Assembly: GCA_947488655.1 (NCBI GenBank) | Contig: CANKZZ010000002.1 | Span: forward strand, 372,001-436,000 | Direction of reading: 5' to 3' | Length of the DNA stretch: 64,000 bases | Source: an uncultured Psychroserpens sp. | GTDB lineage: Bacteria > Bacteroidota > Bacteroidia > Flavobacteriales > Flavobacteriaceae | Position numbers and translations under genes: made by a program | Shown: one piece after another, positions 35,301 through 43,762 of the stretch | How positions within the stretch are numbered: the first letter of the stretch is position 1 | How the letters are laid out: each line of letters begins with the position of its first letter | The notes under the pieces: generated by a model | Databases searched by the model: none | Told to the model about the DNA's origin: nothing | What the model saw: only the letters and a program-made list of their open reading frames with translations

Positions 35301-35896
35301 GTTACAGTACCAGTGATTCTTAATCCTGGTGTAGCAATACCAAAATCTGATAAAGCAGCTCTACCAGCAATTCTAAACCAACCATTATTGGTTAAAGAGT
35401 TCCAGGCGTATAATCTAAACGTTATTGTCCCAGCTGTGCCAGAAACTATACTCAAACCATTAAAATTAGAGTTAGAAGCTGTATCAGTAGATGTTTGTAT
35501 AGTAGTTACAGGTATACCAGCTGTAGCAAAATTGTCTAAACTGTAAAAAATTTGCCAGTTGGCTGGACCATTTGCATTTCTTCTGTTTCTTGTATCAAGT
35601 TCTGTGACTTCAACACTATTATCTGCACTTGCGCTAACAGACCATTCTATGTATTCATTATTAGTTGCAGCATCTGCTTGATTAGAAGCATTCCATTGAC
35701 TAGCTGTAAAATTAGCACTTGTGGTGGCTAGAATTACTCCTGATCCACGTACAAATCCCGAAGATGAAATTTCTGGAGTGTTCCCTGTTGCAGTTGGACC
35801 AATAATATTAGGTCGGTCAACAGTTACAATTGGTGCTTGGCTATAACCAAGTGCGCAAATAAGAAAAGTAAATACTAGTAGGTAATTGTTTTTCAT
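32351..35896 (-). CDS. Large T9SS-secreted surface protein
   Basis: 1181 aa. Signal peptide (MKNNYLLVFTFLICALGYS, then Q). Beta-rich, Asn/Ser/Thr-rich body and a C-terminal type A sorting domain (GTGRFFLRF, then IYDIQGRMI...GFTSGIYVVKL), so it is expected outside the cell, possibly anchored to A-LPS. Middle region carries a ~170-residue block (DDVKLSFDWDVHGYVNNN region) resembling a jelly-roll. Its last ~480 residues align by eye with the end of the 1552-aa neighbour. The two genes are tandem paralogues at their C-terminal halves with different N-terminal modules. No catalytic motif seen. Confidence 0.85.
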   Translation of the reverse strand: MKNNYLLVFTFLICALGYSQAPIVTVDRPNIIGPTATGNTPEISSSGFVRGSGVILATTSANFTASQWNASNQADAATNNEYIEWSVSASADNSVEVTELDTRNRRNANGPANWQIFYSLDNFATAGIPVTTIQTSTDTASNSNFNGLSIVSGTAGTITFRLYAWNSLTNNGWFRIAGRAALSDFGIATPGLRITGTVTTTAINDTESNIVSTSFDPTDNIDYTLYDATSGLTTTNAIKIGEFTVQDGGDDLTDADTVPTILTDLGFNVSNSANLAALAIFDGSTNISEVTTVTDNTLFEGISGITAPDNGSKTFDVYATFNATVTDNDQIQLTINSANADALLGSTFDAFDAGGAQTPIAPDDNKIEVVATALVFDQEPVDSFQFETMNPSPVVNTVDANGNIDLDFNGTISVVSGGSLEPGFNTYAVTNGVSIFDTIVFSEKETGTSLITFGGGLITGTSTTFNIDGPLITIAQQDFDSGTPDWTYSSNVALFDNGWGTDGYYGVIDINDASPLDNPLFSNNIFGENDLNDEGDNGATGFATLTFDTIDISNFDDVKLSFDWDVHGYVNNNDDAQYRLIYDGTPQAFEFLLDGNDAIDTDEGSITIDIPSAVSTISLQVRVRNNGINGYSGFDNFKLSSVFNGLLYEDNGWSPNPPSASTGLDNAYVLDGTYIVGSNIELNNLYVNEIGATTISAGQSVTTNSGVVNFGLLELNSSSTSYSSLIADKVQGEVIYNRHVNQFADSGSTTGKNDLVSAPVTDADQTFLALRTVNPDIPSGTIGGVPSFLFGPFDRDANNYINYTSADDPSLIELGIGYRTASDTPTGSTFRFVGNVETETKLVPITVGAGSEFNLIGNPYPSYIKLSDFLSTNNSEFSATNSGVYGYDGDLEDGFVIWNQAYSDANPTAVMAAGQGFFVASKAGGGTITFTPTMRSIGTTDDFVVGRLENNINLANLRLELSTDNDIFRTDVYFNDNATLSMDSGYDTAMFNNVTPDFAIYSHLVNNNNGLDLAVQSVNYDAINDVIIPLGVNANQGVQLSISILESNIPNAVDVYLEDTVTNTFTLLNDSEYIFTPSVNLSGTGRFFLRFSAEALSTSEENFETIQIYTTKTPKTLFIKGALQNDTMLEIYDIQGRMILNSKLDTRSTSNQIDISGFTSGIYVVKLNNGISQKSQKVIIK

Positions 35897-35968
35897 AACG
35901 TTATGTGTTTGTGTCTAAAATCTTAAAAATTAATTTTATCTAAATTTTAAGTAGATAGAGGGAAGAGA

Positions 35969-35996
35969 CAAAGGTAATAAAAGATACTCAGCACAA
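35969..35996 (-). promoter_or_regulatory. Consensus promoter of the 1181-aa T9SS protein
   Basis: On the minus strand TTG, 17 bases, then TACCTTTG, a full match to the flavobacterial consensus, ~75 bases before the ATG. Confidence 0.75.
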
Positions 35997-36170
35997 AAAG
36001 GTTAGTTTGTTTTTTTTAGATAAAAAGACTGTAAATGTGAACTTTTTCTTACATTAAATAACATGATAAGAAATTTTATGACTTAAAGAGGGTGGTTTTT
36101 AAAATTAATAGTCCTATATATTATAAAATTGTTTTTGGCTTTTAAGGCTATGAGGTTTTATTATAATGCA

Positions 36171-36261
36171 TAGATTTGCAAAATAAAGAGATGACTTTAC
36201 ATTAAATTGTAAGGTGTTAAATTAGTCTATGACAATTTTTATTAGCTATTAGCTATTAGCT
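36171..36261 (+). promoter_or_regulatory. Upstream region of the polysaccharide locus: -7 element and ATTAGCT triplicate
   Basis: TAGATTTG at 36171-36178 fits TAnnTTTG, but no -33 TTG is found at usual spacing. ATTAGCT is repeated three times without gap at 36241-36261, 29 bases before the rfbB ATG. The rest of 35897-36289 holds only the divergent promoter of the T9SS gene; no gene is seen. Confidence 0.4.
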
Positions 36262-36289
36262 GTGGGTTATAGATTTTAATGAATATAAT

Positions 36290-37339
36290 ATGAGTAAAAA
36301 AATTATTATAACTGGTGGCGCAGGTTTTATCGGTTCTCACGTTGTAAGATTGTTTGTGACAAAATATCCACATTACGATATTATTAATCTAGATAGTCTT
36401 ACATATGCAGGTAATCTTCATAATTTAAAAGATATAGAGAATTCTAAAAACTATAGGTTTATTAAAGGTGATATAACTAATGAAGATTTTATTAATGAGT
36501 TGTTTAATGAGATTAGACCTGATGGTGTTATCCATTTAGCAGCAGAGTCTCATGTTGATAGATCAATAAAAGACCCTTTGGCATTTGCTAAAACAAATAT
36601 TTTGGGTACGATGATTTTGCTCAATGCGTTCAAGAATTTATGGGATAACAATTGGGAGAATAAATTATTTTATCACATAAGTACAGATGAAGTTTATGGT
36701 ACTCTTGGCGAAGATGGTTTATTTACAGAAGACACCTCTTATAGTCCTAATTCTCCTTATTCTGCATCTAAAGCAAGTTCTGATCATTTTGTGAGAGCTT
36801 ATGGAGAAACTTATGATTTACCATATGTAATTTCTAATTGCTCAAATAATTATGGGTCGTTTCAATTTCCGGAGAAATTAATACCACTTTTCATAAATAA
36901 TATCATAAATAATAAACCTCTTCCTGTTTATGGCGATGGTAATTATACAAGAGACTGGTTATATGTTATAGATCATGCTATTGCTATTGATTTAATTTTT
37001 CATGAAGGCGCTACTACAGAAACTTATAATATTGGAGGTTTTAATGAATGGAAAAATATAGATTTAGTAAAACTTTTGTGTCAACAAATGGACGAAAAGT
37101 TAGAGCGAGAAAAAGGAACGAGTGAGCAACTCATAACTTATGTAAAGGATAGGCCAGGACATGATTTGCGCTATGCCATTGACGCCTCAAAAATAAATAA
37201 ATATTTGGGCTGGAAGCCTAGTGTTACTTTTGAAGAAGGTTTGTCTAAAACTATAGATTGGTATATGGTAAATAGTGAATGGCTAGAGAATGTGAACTCA
37301 AGTGCATATAAAGATTATTATGAAAATCAATACGAATAA
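36290..37339 (+). CDS. rfbB: dTDP-glucose 4,6-dehydratase
   Basis: Short-chain dehydrogenase-type enzyme that turns dTDP-glucose into dTDP-4-keto-6-deoxyglucose. 349 aa. NAD-binding GGAGFIGS at 9-16, catalytic T-D-E (ISTDEVYG, D133-E134) and Y157-x-x-x-K161 (PYSASKAS) are all present, with NNYGSFQFPEKLIPL and GDGNYTRDWLYV as family landmarks. First gene of the polysaccharide locus, four bases before rfbA, so dTDP-deoxysugars (rhamnose or a relative) are likely in the product. Confidence 0.96.
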   Translation: MSKKIIITGGAGFIGSHVVRLFVTKYPHYDIINLDSLTYAGNLHNLKDIENSKNYRFIKGDITNEDFINELFNEIRPDGVIHLAAESHVDRSIKDPLAFAKTNILGTMILLNAFKNLWDNNWENKLFYHISTDEVYGTLGEDGLFTEDTSYSPNSPYSASKASSDHFVRAYGETYDLPYVISNCSNNYGSFQFPEKLIPLFINNIINNKPLPVYGDGNYTRDWLYVIDHAIAIDLIFHEGATTETYNIGGFNEWKNIDLVKLLCQQMDEKLEREKGTSEQLITYVKDRPGHDLRYAIDASKINKYLGWKPSVTFEEGLSKTIDWYMVNSEWLENVNSSAYKDYYENQYE

Positions 37340-37342
37340 TAT

Positions 37343-38221
37343 ATGAAAGGTATTATACTAGCAGGCGGATCTGGTACTAGACTGTATCCACTAACCAAAG
37401 GTACATCTAAGCAATTACTGGCAATTTATGATAAGCCAATGATATATTATCCGTTATCTGTCTTAATGTTGGCAGGTATTAAGGAAATTTTAATTATATC
37501 TACACCTGTAGATTTACCTCGATTTGAAGCACTATTAGGTGATGGTTCTAGTCTAGGCATGAAATTTAGTTACAAAGAGCAGCCATCGCCAGATGGACTT
37601 GCACAAGCATTTATACTTGGTGAAGAGTTTATTGGTAATGACGATGTTTGTTTAGTATTAGGTGATAATATTTTTTATGGACATGGATTAACTAAGTTGT
37701 TAGCTAAATCTGTACGTAATGTCACAGAAAAAAATAAGGCTACGGTTTTTGGTTACTATGTAAAAGATCCAGAACGCTATGGTGTTGTTGATTTTGATGA
37801 ATCTGGAAATGTAAAGAGTATTGAAGAAAAGCCAGAGAACCCTAAGAGTCATTATGCGGTAGTTGGTTTATATTTCTACCCTAACAATGTTGTTGATATA
37901 GCAAAAAAAATTAAACCTAGTCATAGAGGAGAATTAGAAATTACCACAGTTAATCAAATGTATCTCAAAGATGAAAATTTAAAAGTTTTACCAATGGGAA
38001 GAGGTTTTGCCTGGTTGGATACTGGTACACATGAAAGTTTGTTGGAAGCTTCTAACTATATAAAGACAATAGAACAAAGACAAGGTTTAAAAATAGCATG
38101 TTTAGAGGAAATAGCTTTTGAAATGGGCTATATCGATAAAAGTAAGTTGCTAGAATTAGCAGAGCCTCTAAAAAAGAATGGTTATGGGCAGTACTTGATT
38201 GAACGCGCAAACGAATTATAG
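37343..38221 (+). CDS. rfbA: Glucose-1-phosphate thymidylyltransferase
   Basis: Makes dTDP-glucose from dTTP and glucose-1-phosphate. 292 aa. N-terminal [11 protein letters not shown] (8-18), then [28 protein letters not shown] and [17 protein letters not shown] are the canonical RmlA blocks; [13 protein letters not shown] is near the end. Directly between rfbB and rfbC with 3-base gaps, one operon. Confidence 0.97.
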   Translation: MKGIILAGGSGTRLYPLTKGTSKQLLAIYDKPMIYYPLSVLMLAGIKEILIISTPVDLPRFEALLGDGSSLGMKFSYKEQPSPDGLAQAFILGEEFIGNDDVCLVLGDNIFYGHGLTKLLAKSVRNVTEKNKATVFGYYVKDPERYGVVDFDESGNVKSIEEKPENPKSHYAVVGLYFYPNNVVDIAKKIKPSHRGELEITTVNQMYLKDENLKVLPMGRGFAWLDTGTHESLLEASNYIKTIEQRQGLKIACLEEIAFEMGYIDKSKLLELAEPLKKNGYGQYLIERANEL

Positions 38222-38224
38222 ATT

Positions 38225-38773
38225 ATGAAATTTACACGAACAGAAATTCCTGATGTAGTAGTTTGCGAACCAAGTGTGCATGGAGATGAACGAGGCTATT
38301 TTATGGAGACCTTTAGAGAGGATAAGCTCATCGATTTTTTAGGCCATGAGATAGATTTTTGTCAAGATAATGAATCTAAATCTAGCTTTGGTGTATTAAG
38401 AGGTTTACATTATCAATTGCCACCCTTTGCTCAAACAAAATTAGTTAGAGTTATTGAAGGTAAAGTATTAGATATAGCAGTAGATATTAGAAAAGACTCT
38501 CCAACTTTTGGCAAACATGTAAGTATTGAACTTACAGGAGAGAATAAAAAACAATTATTAGTGCCAAGAGGTTTTGCTCATGGTTTTCTTGTTTTAAGTG
38601 AGACTGCTCGTTTTGCATATAAAGTTGATAATTATTATAGTCCAGAGAACGATAGAGGTATAGCATACGACGATACGCAATTAGGTATAGATTGGATATT
38701 ACCGAAGGATCAATTAAAATTATCTGAGAAAGATACTCAGCAAGTAAAATTTGCTAATGCAGACTTTTTTTAA
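38225..38773 (+). CDS. rfbC: dTDP-4-dehydrorhamnose 3,5-epimerase
   Basis: Cupin-fold epimerase acting on dTDP-4-keto-6-deoxyglucose. 182 aa. GVLRGLHYQ, TKLVRVIEGKVLDIAVDIR, PRGFAHGFLVLS and NYYSPENDRGI are the standard RmlC motifs; the active-site His is in RGLHYQ. The fourth rhamnose gene (rfbD) is not adjacent and not seen in the window, so it is either elsewhere or the final sugar is not L-rhamnose. Confidence 0.96.
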   Translation: MKFTRTEIPDVVVCEPSVHGDERGYFMETFREDKLIDFLGHEIDFCQDNESKSSFGVLRGLHYQLPPFAQTKLVRVIEGKVLDIAVDIRKDSPTFGKHVSIELTGENKKQLLVPRGFAHGFLVLSETARFAYKVDNYYSPENDRGIAYDDTQLGIDWILPKDQLKLSEKDTQQVKFANADFF

Positions 38774-38793
38774 GATTACTAAATACAATTTGA

Positions 38794-38855
38794 GTTTCAA
38801 AAAGTTGAAAGGAAATTAACCATTTTTATTTTTATTTTTGTGCCACTTTTGAAAC
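38794..38855 (+). other. Inverted repeat in the rfbC-ABC transporter gap
   Basis: GTTTCAAAAAGT (38794-38805) can pair with ACTTTTGAAAC (38845-38855), one bulged A. A TAnnTTTG match (TATTTTTG, 38833-38840) lies between the arms without a -33 partner. Gap 38774-39029 has no gene. Confidence 0.35.
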
Positions 38856-39029
38856 TAGAAAATTTGGATGAGTTTTATGCTTACTAAATATTATAATTCT
38901 ATTTATAAAGTATTTGTTTTAGCTGGTTAGTTTAAAACCATAAAAATTAACAAAGAATTTATATTAAATCTTAAAAGGGGTAATTAATTATAGATAAAAT
39001 TAAGCTCCCTTTTTAATTTAAATACTTAC

Positions 39030-40781
39030 ATGAAAATATTATTTAAAACCATCAGGTTTATTTTAGAGGTGTTGCCCAAAAAATATCACCTTAAGTTAGC
39101 TGGAGTGGCTTTTTTACTGTTTATAAATTCTTTTTTAGAACTTTTAGGACTAGGAGCAATGATACCGGTTTTTTCTGTTTTATTAGAAGATAATGTTGTA
39201 GATAAATATGATTGGGCTAAATGGATGTACAGTGCCTTTAGTCTTACCGATGAAAAACAGTTGGTAGTAACCTTAGCAGTAGGATTACTAATTATAATTA
39301 TTGTAAAAAACATTTTAAGTCTATGGATTTCAAAAGTAAATAGCTCATTTGCTTTAGGTCTTCATAAAGATTTTGCATTAAAGCTTCATAAAATTTACTA
39401 TAAAAACGGATTCTCATATTTTAAATCTATAAACTCTAATGTGGTTGTTAGAAATATAAAAACTGCAACCAATCAGTTTTCTAGACAACAGGTTTTAGGG
39501 ACTCTGAACCTTGTAAATGAGCTACTTGTTCTAATATTAATAGTGGCAACAATAGCCATTTATAACTTTCAAATACTTTTAATTTTACTAGTAACTGTAA
39601 TGCCTCCATTCTTTATATTTTACAAATGGGTTAGTGCTAAGTCTATTGAGCTGGGAGAAATTAGTAACAGATTATCTCCTATAGTAGGTAAAAATATGTT
39701 TCAAAGTATTTTTGGCTATGTAGATGTCATTATAACTGGAGCAGAAAAAGAGTTTCGAAAAAGGATAAAGAGTAATTTGGATGAATTAGTTGATGTTGAG
39801 ATTAAAACAACAATATACAATCTAGCACCTACGCGTATTATAGAAACTTCGCTAATGTTAGCAATTGCTGTGATTGTCTCTTTTGGTGTATATTATTTAC
39901 CTTCAAAAACAGATTTATTAAAATTATTAGGATTATTTGCAGTAGCAGGATATCGTATAATGCCATCTATTAATAGAATAATGATAGGTATTAATGGGTT
40001 AAATAGATCACAATGGATTTTTCCAATTTTAGAGCCTATAAAGAATGCAAATTTAGCTCATGAAGAAAAACCTAAATCTTTAGAATTTAATACACATCTA
40101 AAGCTCGATAATATTAGTTTTTCATACCCAGATAATGAAGAGAAAATATTTGACAACTATTCTTTAACTATAAATAAAGGTGAAATTATAGGACTAATAG
40201 GTCCGTCAGGTGCAGGTAAGACAACATTAATGAATATATTTTTAGGGTTTTTAAGTCCAACTCAGGGCACCTATTTCATTGATGATACACCGTTAGATAG
40301 TGCGCATTTAGATGCCTTTTATAAAAAAGTAGGTTATGTACAACAACAAGTTTACTTAGTAGATGGTACTATAGCAGAGAATGTAGCCTTTGGATGTAAG
40401 TATAAAGATATAGACCAAAATAAAATTAAGGAAGTTTTAGAAAAAGCTAGTTTATGGAATTTAATTAGTGAATTCCCTGATGGTGTAAACACTAAAATTG
40501 GCGAAAACGGAACTAAATTATCTGGTGGTCAACGTCAGCGTGTTGGTATTGCTAGAGCATTGTACTTTGATGCAGAAATTTTATTTTTTGATGAAGCTAC
40601 ATCGTCTTTAGATACAGAAACCGAAGAAGAGATTACTAATTCTATAAACAAATTAGCTAATAAAGATTTAACTTTAATCATAATTGCTCATAGACTTTCT
40701 ACATTAGAGGCATGTCACCGTATTATTGAAGTGAATCCACAATTAGAAGAGCCAATAGTTGACCATAAAATTAAAGAGTAA
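39030..40781 (+). CDS. ABC transporter with fused permease and ATPase (lipid-linked sugar flippase type)
   Basis: 583 aa half-transporter: six membrane segments in residues ~1-320, ATPase ~345-583 with Walker A GPSGAGKTT, the ABC signature LSGGQRQR, Walker B EILFFDEATSS, and the switch His in IIAHRLST. Layout resembles MsbA/PglK exporters that flip lipid-linked sugars. No Wzx flippase is visible in the locus, so this may perform that step. A 256-base gap precedes it; its stop overlaps the next ATG by one base (TAATG). Confidence 0.88.
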   Translation: MKILFKTIRFILEVLPKKYHLKLAGVAFLLFINSFLELLGLGAMIPVFSVLLEDNVVDKYDWAKWMYSAFSLTDEKQLVVTLAVGLLIIIIVKNILSLWISKVNSSFALGLHKDFALKLHKIYYKNGFSYFKSINSNVVVRNIKTATNQFSRQQVLGTLNLVNELLVLILIVATIAIYNFQILLILLVTVMPPFFIFYKWVSAKSIELGEISNRLSPIVGKNMFQSIFGYVDVIITGAEKEFRKRIKSNLDELVDVEIKTTIYNLAPTRIIETSLMLAIAVIVSFGVYYLPSKTDLLKLLGLFAVAGYRIMPSINRIMIGINGLNRSQWIFPILEPIKNANLAHEEKPKSLEFNTHLKLDNISFSYPDNEEKIFDNYSLTINKGEIIGLIGPSGAGKTTLMNIFLGFLSPTQGTYFIDDTPLDSAHLDAFYKKVGYVQQQVYLVDGTIAENVAFGCKYKDIDQNKIKEVLEKASLWNLISEFPDGVNTKIGENGTKLSGGQRQRVGIARALYFDAEILFFDEATSSLDTETEEEITNSINKLANKDLTLIIIAHRLSTLEACHRIIEVNPQLEEPIVDHKIKE

Positions 40782-41599
40782 TGAGTACAGATAATAAAAT
40801 ATTAGCTATTATAGGGATGCATCGCTCTGGTACTTCATTGACAACTAATTGGTTGCAAAAGTGTGGACTAAATATTGGTACTGAGCTAGAGGGTAAGCAT
40901 TTTTCTAATCCAGATGGTCATTTTGAAGATATAGATTTTTTAAAGCTACATGAAGAAATTCTTAAAAGTGATATAGTACCTTATCATGGTTGTAAAGACC
41001 CTAACGATTTTAATATTAATGCCATTCAAAAGTCTAAAATTAAGGATCTATTAGATAAGAAAAATGAAAGCCCAGAATGGGGTTGGAAAGACCCTAGAAC
41101 TTGTCTTTTTTTAGAAACTTATAGAGAGTTATTACCTCACGCTTATTATCTTATTATATTAAGACCTTATGCAGAGATTATAGATTCGTTATTAAGAAGA
41201 ATATATGCACCTGTAGAAAAAAGAATCAATTCTGGTAAGCTAGGTAAGTTGAAACTTTTAAAATACAAATGGACAATACAAAGAAGAGATCTTAAAAATG
41301 AAATTGAATATTATGAGAAAGCGGTAATAAATTACTACGCGAGTATTATTGAGCATTTAAAACAAATTGATAATGAACGTCGTGTCTGTTTTAAACTCGA
41401 CGATATTCAGGATGTAGATGAAACAATCGTTAATCATTTAAATTCTAAAATGGGATTTTCATTATCTTACTATCCTATATCTAATATTTTTCAGAAGAAA
41501 TATTTAAAATCCAATCCTAAATTTTATAAGCACAACACAAAAAACACTGCTGCGCTGGAGAAACTGCAAAAGGAACTCGATGCGTTTTGTGATTATTAA
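40781..41599 (+). CDS. Sulfotransferase family protein (carbohydrate)
   Basis: 272 aa. N-terminal PAPS-binding loop IIGMHRSGTSLTTNWL is the 5'-phosphosulfate-binding motif; a WGWKDPRTCLFLETY segment and a YLIILRPYAEIIDSLLRR segment match the 3'-phosphate-binding helix region of bacterial sulfotransferases. Expected to sulfate a sugar residue of the polysaccharide, though protein or lipid acceptors cannot be excluded. Starts on the last base of the ABC gene, followed by a GT2. Confidence 0.8.
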   Translation: MSTDNKILAIIGMHRSGTSLTTNWLQKCGLNIGTELEGKHFSNPDGHFEDIDFLKLHEEILKSDIVPYHGCKDPNDFNINAIQKSKIKDLLDKKNESPEWGWKDPRTCLFLETYRELLPHAYYLIILRPYAEIIDSLLRRIYAPVEKRINSGKLGKLKLLKYKWTIQRRDLKNEIEYYEKAVINYYASIIEHLKQIDNERRVCFKLDDIQDVDETIVNHLNSKMGFSLSYYPISNIFQKKYLKSNPKFYKHNTKNTAALEKLQKELDAFCDY

Positions 41600-41657
41600 T
41601 CGCTAATTATTAAAGCATATAATAGATTTAAGAGTCTATAATATTTTGAACTAAAGA

Positions 41658-42665
41658 ATGGAGAACGTTACTATTTTAATGCCAGTATATAATGGCGAAG
41701 CTTACTTAAAAGAAGCTATAGATTCCATATTAGGGCAAACTTATACAGACTTCATTCTTCTAATAATTAATGATGGCAGTACAGATTCTACACAAAATAT
41801 AATAGATAGTTATACCGATAAGCGAATTACATGTATTAAACAATCTAATTGTGGTGTTGCGAGAACTCTTAATAATGGATTAGCTCTTGTTACTACTAAA
41901 TTTATTCGAAGACATGATGCAGATGATATATCTGAGCCAAACATGTTAGAAAAACAAATGCAATTTATTGCTCAACATCCTGATGTTCATTTTGTAAGTA
42001 CAAGTTGTGCTTTTATGACAGATAGAAGTAAGGTTGCTTATAAATACACACAACCTAAGGTTAAACTGTTTGATGGTAATGATTATATAATTGTAGAGAA
42101 AAGTATGTTTAATCCTTATAGCCCAATTGTTCACGGTACAGTTTTAGGACTTACCTCGATTTTTAAGGAGATGAATGGGTATCGAGAAGAATTTTTAACT
42201 TCCGAAGACAACGACTTATGGTTAAGAATTATTGAGAAATATAAGTTTGTGGTCTTAAAACACACATATTATTATTTAAGACTTAATGCAACGTCGGCTA
42301 CGCAAGTTTATAAGTCGTCAACTGGCTTTTACAGAGATTTGACCATGCAATTTGCAAACGAGAGAGAAACTAAGGGTACCGACTTATTACAACGAGGAGA
42401 GGTGATGCCTAAACCAATTATTGATACTACGAATAACAAACCAGCAGTAGAAAATAAACAAGGAAAACTTTTTAGAGGAGATTTATTGAATTTTAAATAC
42501 CAAGTAGCTCTAAATGCTAAAGATTATACAAATCTATTTAGTTACATTAAAATTGCTTTAAAAGATGGTTGGGCTTTATCAAGAACTTGGCGAGCTATCA
42601 TATTTCCAATTTTAGGAAAAAATCTAGTACAATCTGTTGTTAAATTAAAACAAAAATTGTCATGA
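41658..42665 (+). CDS. Family 2 glycosyltransferase
   Basis: 335 aa, inverting GT-A fold. TILMPVYNGEAYLKEAIDSIL opens the domain; INDGSTD and the acidic HDADDI (DXD-like) motif give the nucleotide-sugar site, and SEDNDLWLRI is the catalytic-base region (ED). Sugar specificity is not readable. Ends with an ATGA overlap into the next glycosyltransferase. Confidence 0.9.
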   Translation: MENVTILMPVYNGEAYLKEAIDSILGQTYTDFILLIINDGSTDSTQNIIDSYTDKRITCIKQSNCGVARTLNNGLALVTTKFIRRHDADDISEPNMLEKQMQFIAQHPDVHFVSTSCAFMTDRSKVAYKYTQPKVKLFDGNDYIIVEKSMFNPYSPIVHGTVLGLTSIFKEMNGYREEFLTSEDNDLWLRIIEKYKFVVLKHTYYYLRLNATSATQVYKSSTGFYRDLTMQFANERETKGTDLLQRGEVMPKPIIDTTNNKPAVENKQGKLFRGDLLNFKYQVALNAKDYTNLFSYIKIALKDGWALSRTWRAIIFPILGKNLVQSVVKLKQKLS

Positions 42666-43762
42666 TTGTATATTACTTTGGAGCAGACTCTCCTTGGCAA
42701 AAGCAAACAGAAAAAGATATAAGACGACGCAATATGGCTGTTTTATTATCAATTGCTAAACAGCCAGAGGTTACGCTTGTTTATAATGTTATACGATGCA
42801 CTAGAGATTTATTGCTTAATAAGACATTACAAAAGCAATCATCAAATCTTAAAATTCAAAACCTATATATTGGTGCTATTTTGCCTGAGCGATCTTTAAT
42901 AAAGGTTCTCACTAGGCCTTTAAATAAATTAATACTTAAGTTATTAAACCCCAAAAAACTAATCTCAAAAAATACACTTTCTTGGTGTTATTGGCCAAAG
43001 GCTTATGAAGATTATAAGTTCTTAGGTCTAAATAATAGGATGGTTTTTGATACAGATCATAATATTATAGAAGATCCAAATTTAAAAAGTAGTCAAAAAG
43101 ATAAGAGAGAAAAGTTATTGTTACTAGCAGGAAAAGATGCAGAGCTTGTTTTGAGTAGTTCTAGGTCTATGTTAGATTGGTATGATCAAAGAGGTTTTGT
43201 CAATTTAAAAATAATGATGAATGGGGTTTTTAAGTCTCGCATAGCAATATCAAATTTAAATAACGATGCCAATAATAAATTCACGGTAACTTACTGTGGT
43301 ACTTTATCTAAATGGGTTAAAGTAGATTGGTTAATTAAAATGGCTCAAGATCAACCAGATTGGATAATTAACATTATTGGTAAAAATTATGAAACAACAA
43401 TAAACTCTAAATTAGAGGGGTTTTCTAACATAAAATTACACGGTTTTTTAGAGCCAAAACATGTAGATGTAGTACTACAAGAAACCAATGTTTGCATAGG
43501 TCTTTATCGAGAAGAAGAAGCACTTGACGTTAATAGTATGAAGATCTATGATTATTTAGCTCAAGGTAAACCAATAGTAGTAAATAATTATCATGCTAAT
43601 ATTGGTAACGATTTTAATAATTTAGTTGAGGTGGCTAATGATTATGAAAATTTTATAAAATCTTTAAAGCAGGCTAAAGCAATTGATACCGACAATTTAA
43701 AGCAATTTTTAAATGATGCCACTTGGTATAACAGAGTACAATCTATAATTCAGGCACTATAA
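42662..43762 (+). CDS. Glycosyltransferase, GT-B fold (divergent)
   Basis: 366 aa. Weakly conserved start (YYFGADSPWQKQTEKDIRRR) but a typical C-terminal donor domain: VTYCGTLSKWVKVDWL, IGKNYETTIN, then NVCIGLYREEEALDVNSMKIYDYLAQGKPIV, which is the E-x7-E/ENxxxxY-type donor motif of the GT4/GT1 group. Overlaps the previous gene by ATGA and is directly followed by the next. Confidence 0.8.
   Translation: MIVYYFGADSPWQKQTEKDIRRRNMAVLLSIAKQPEVTLVYNVIRCTRDLLLNKTLQKQSSNLKIQNLYIGAILPERSLIKVLTRPLNKLILKLLNPKKLISKNTLSWCYWPKAYEDYKFLGLNNRMVFDTDHNIIEDPNLKSSQKDKREKLLLLAGKDAELVLSSSRSMLDWYDQRGFVNLKIMMNGVFKSRIAISNLNNDANNKFTVTYCGTLSKWVKVDWLIKMAQDQPDWIINIIGKNYETTINSKLEGFSNIKLHGFLEPKHVDVVLQETNVCIGLYREEEALDVNSMKIYDYLAQGKPIVVNNYHANIGNDFNNLVEVANDYENFIKSLKQAKAIDTDNLKQFLNDATWYNRVQSIIQAL

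Noticed and set aside
27856-35546. Several + strand frames opposite the two T9SS genes
   Set aside because: Antisense shadows of long beta-rich genes; none has a start region, promoter or recognisable domain.
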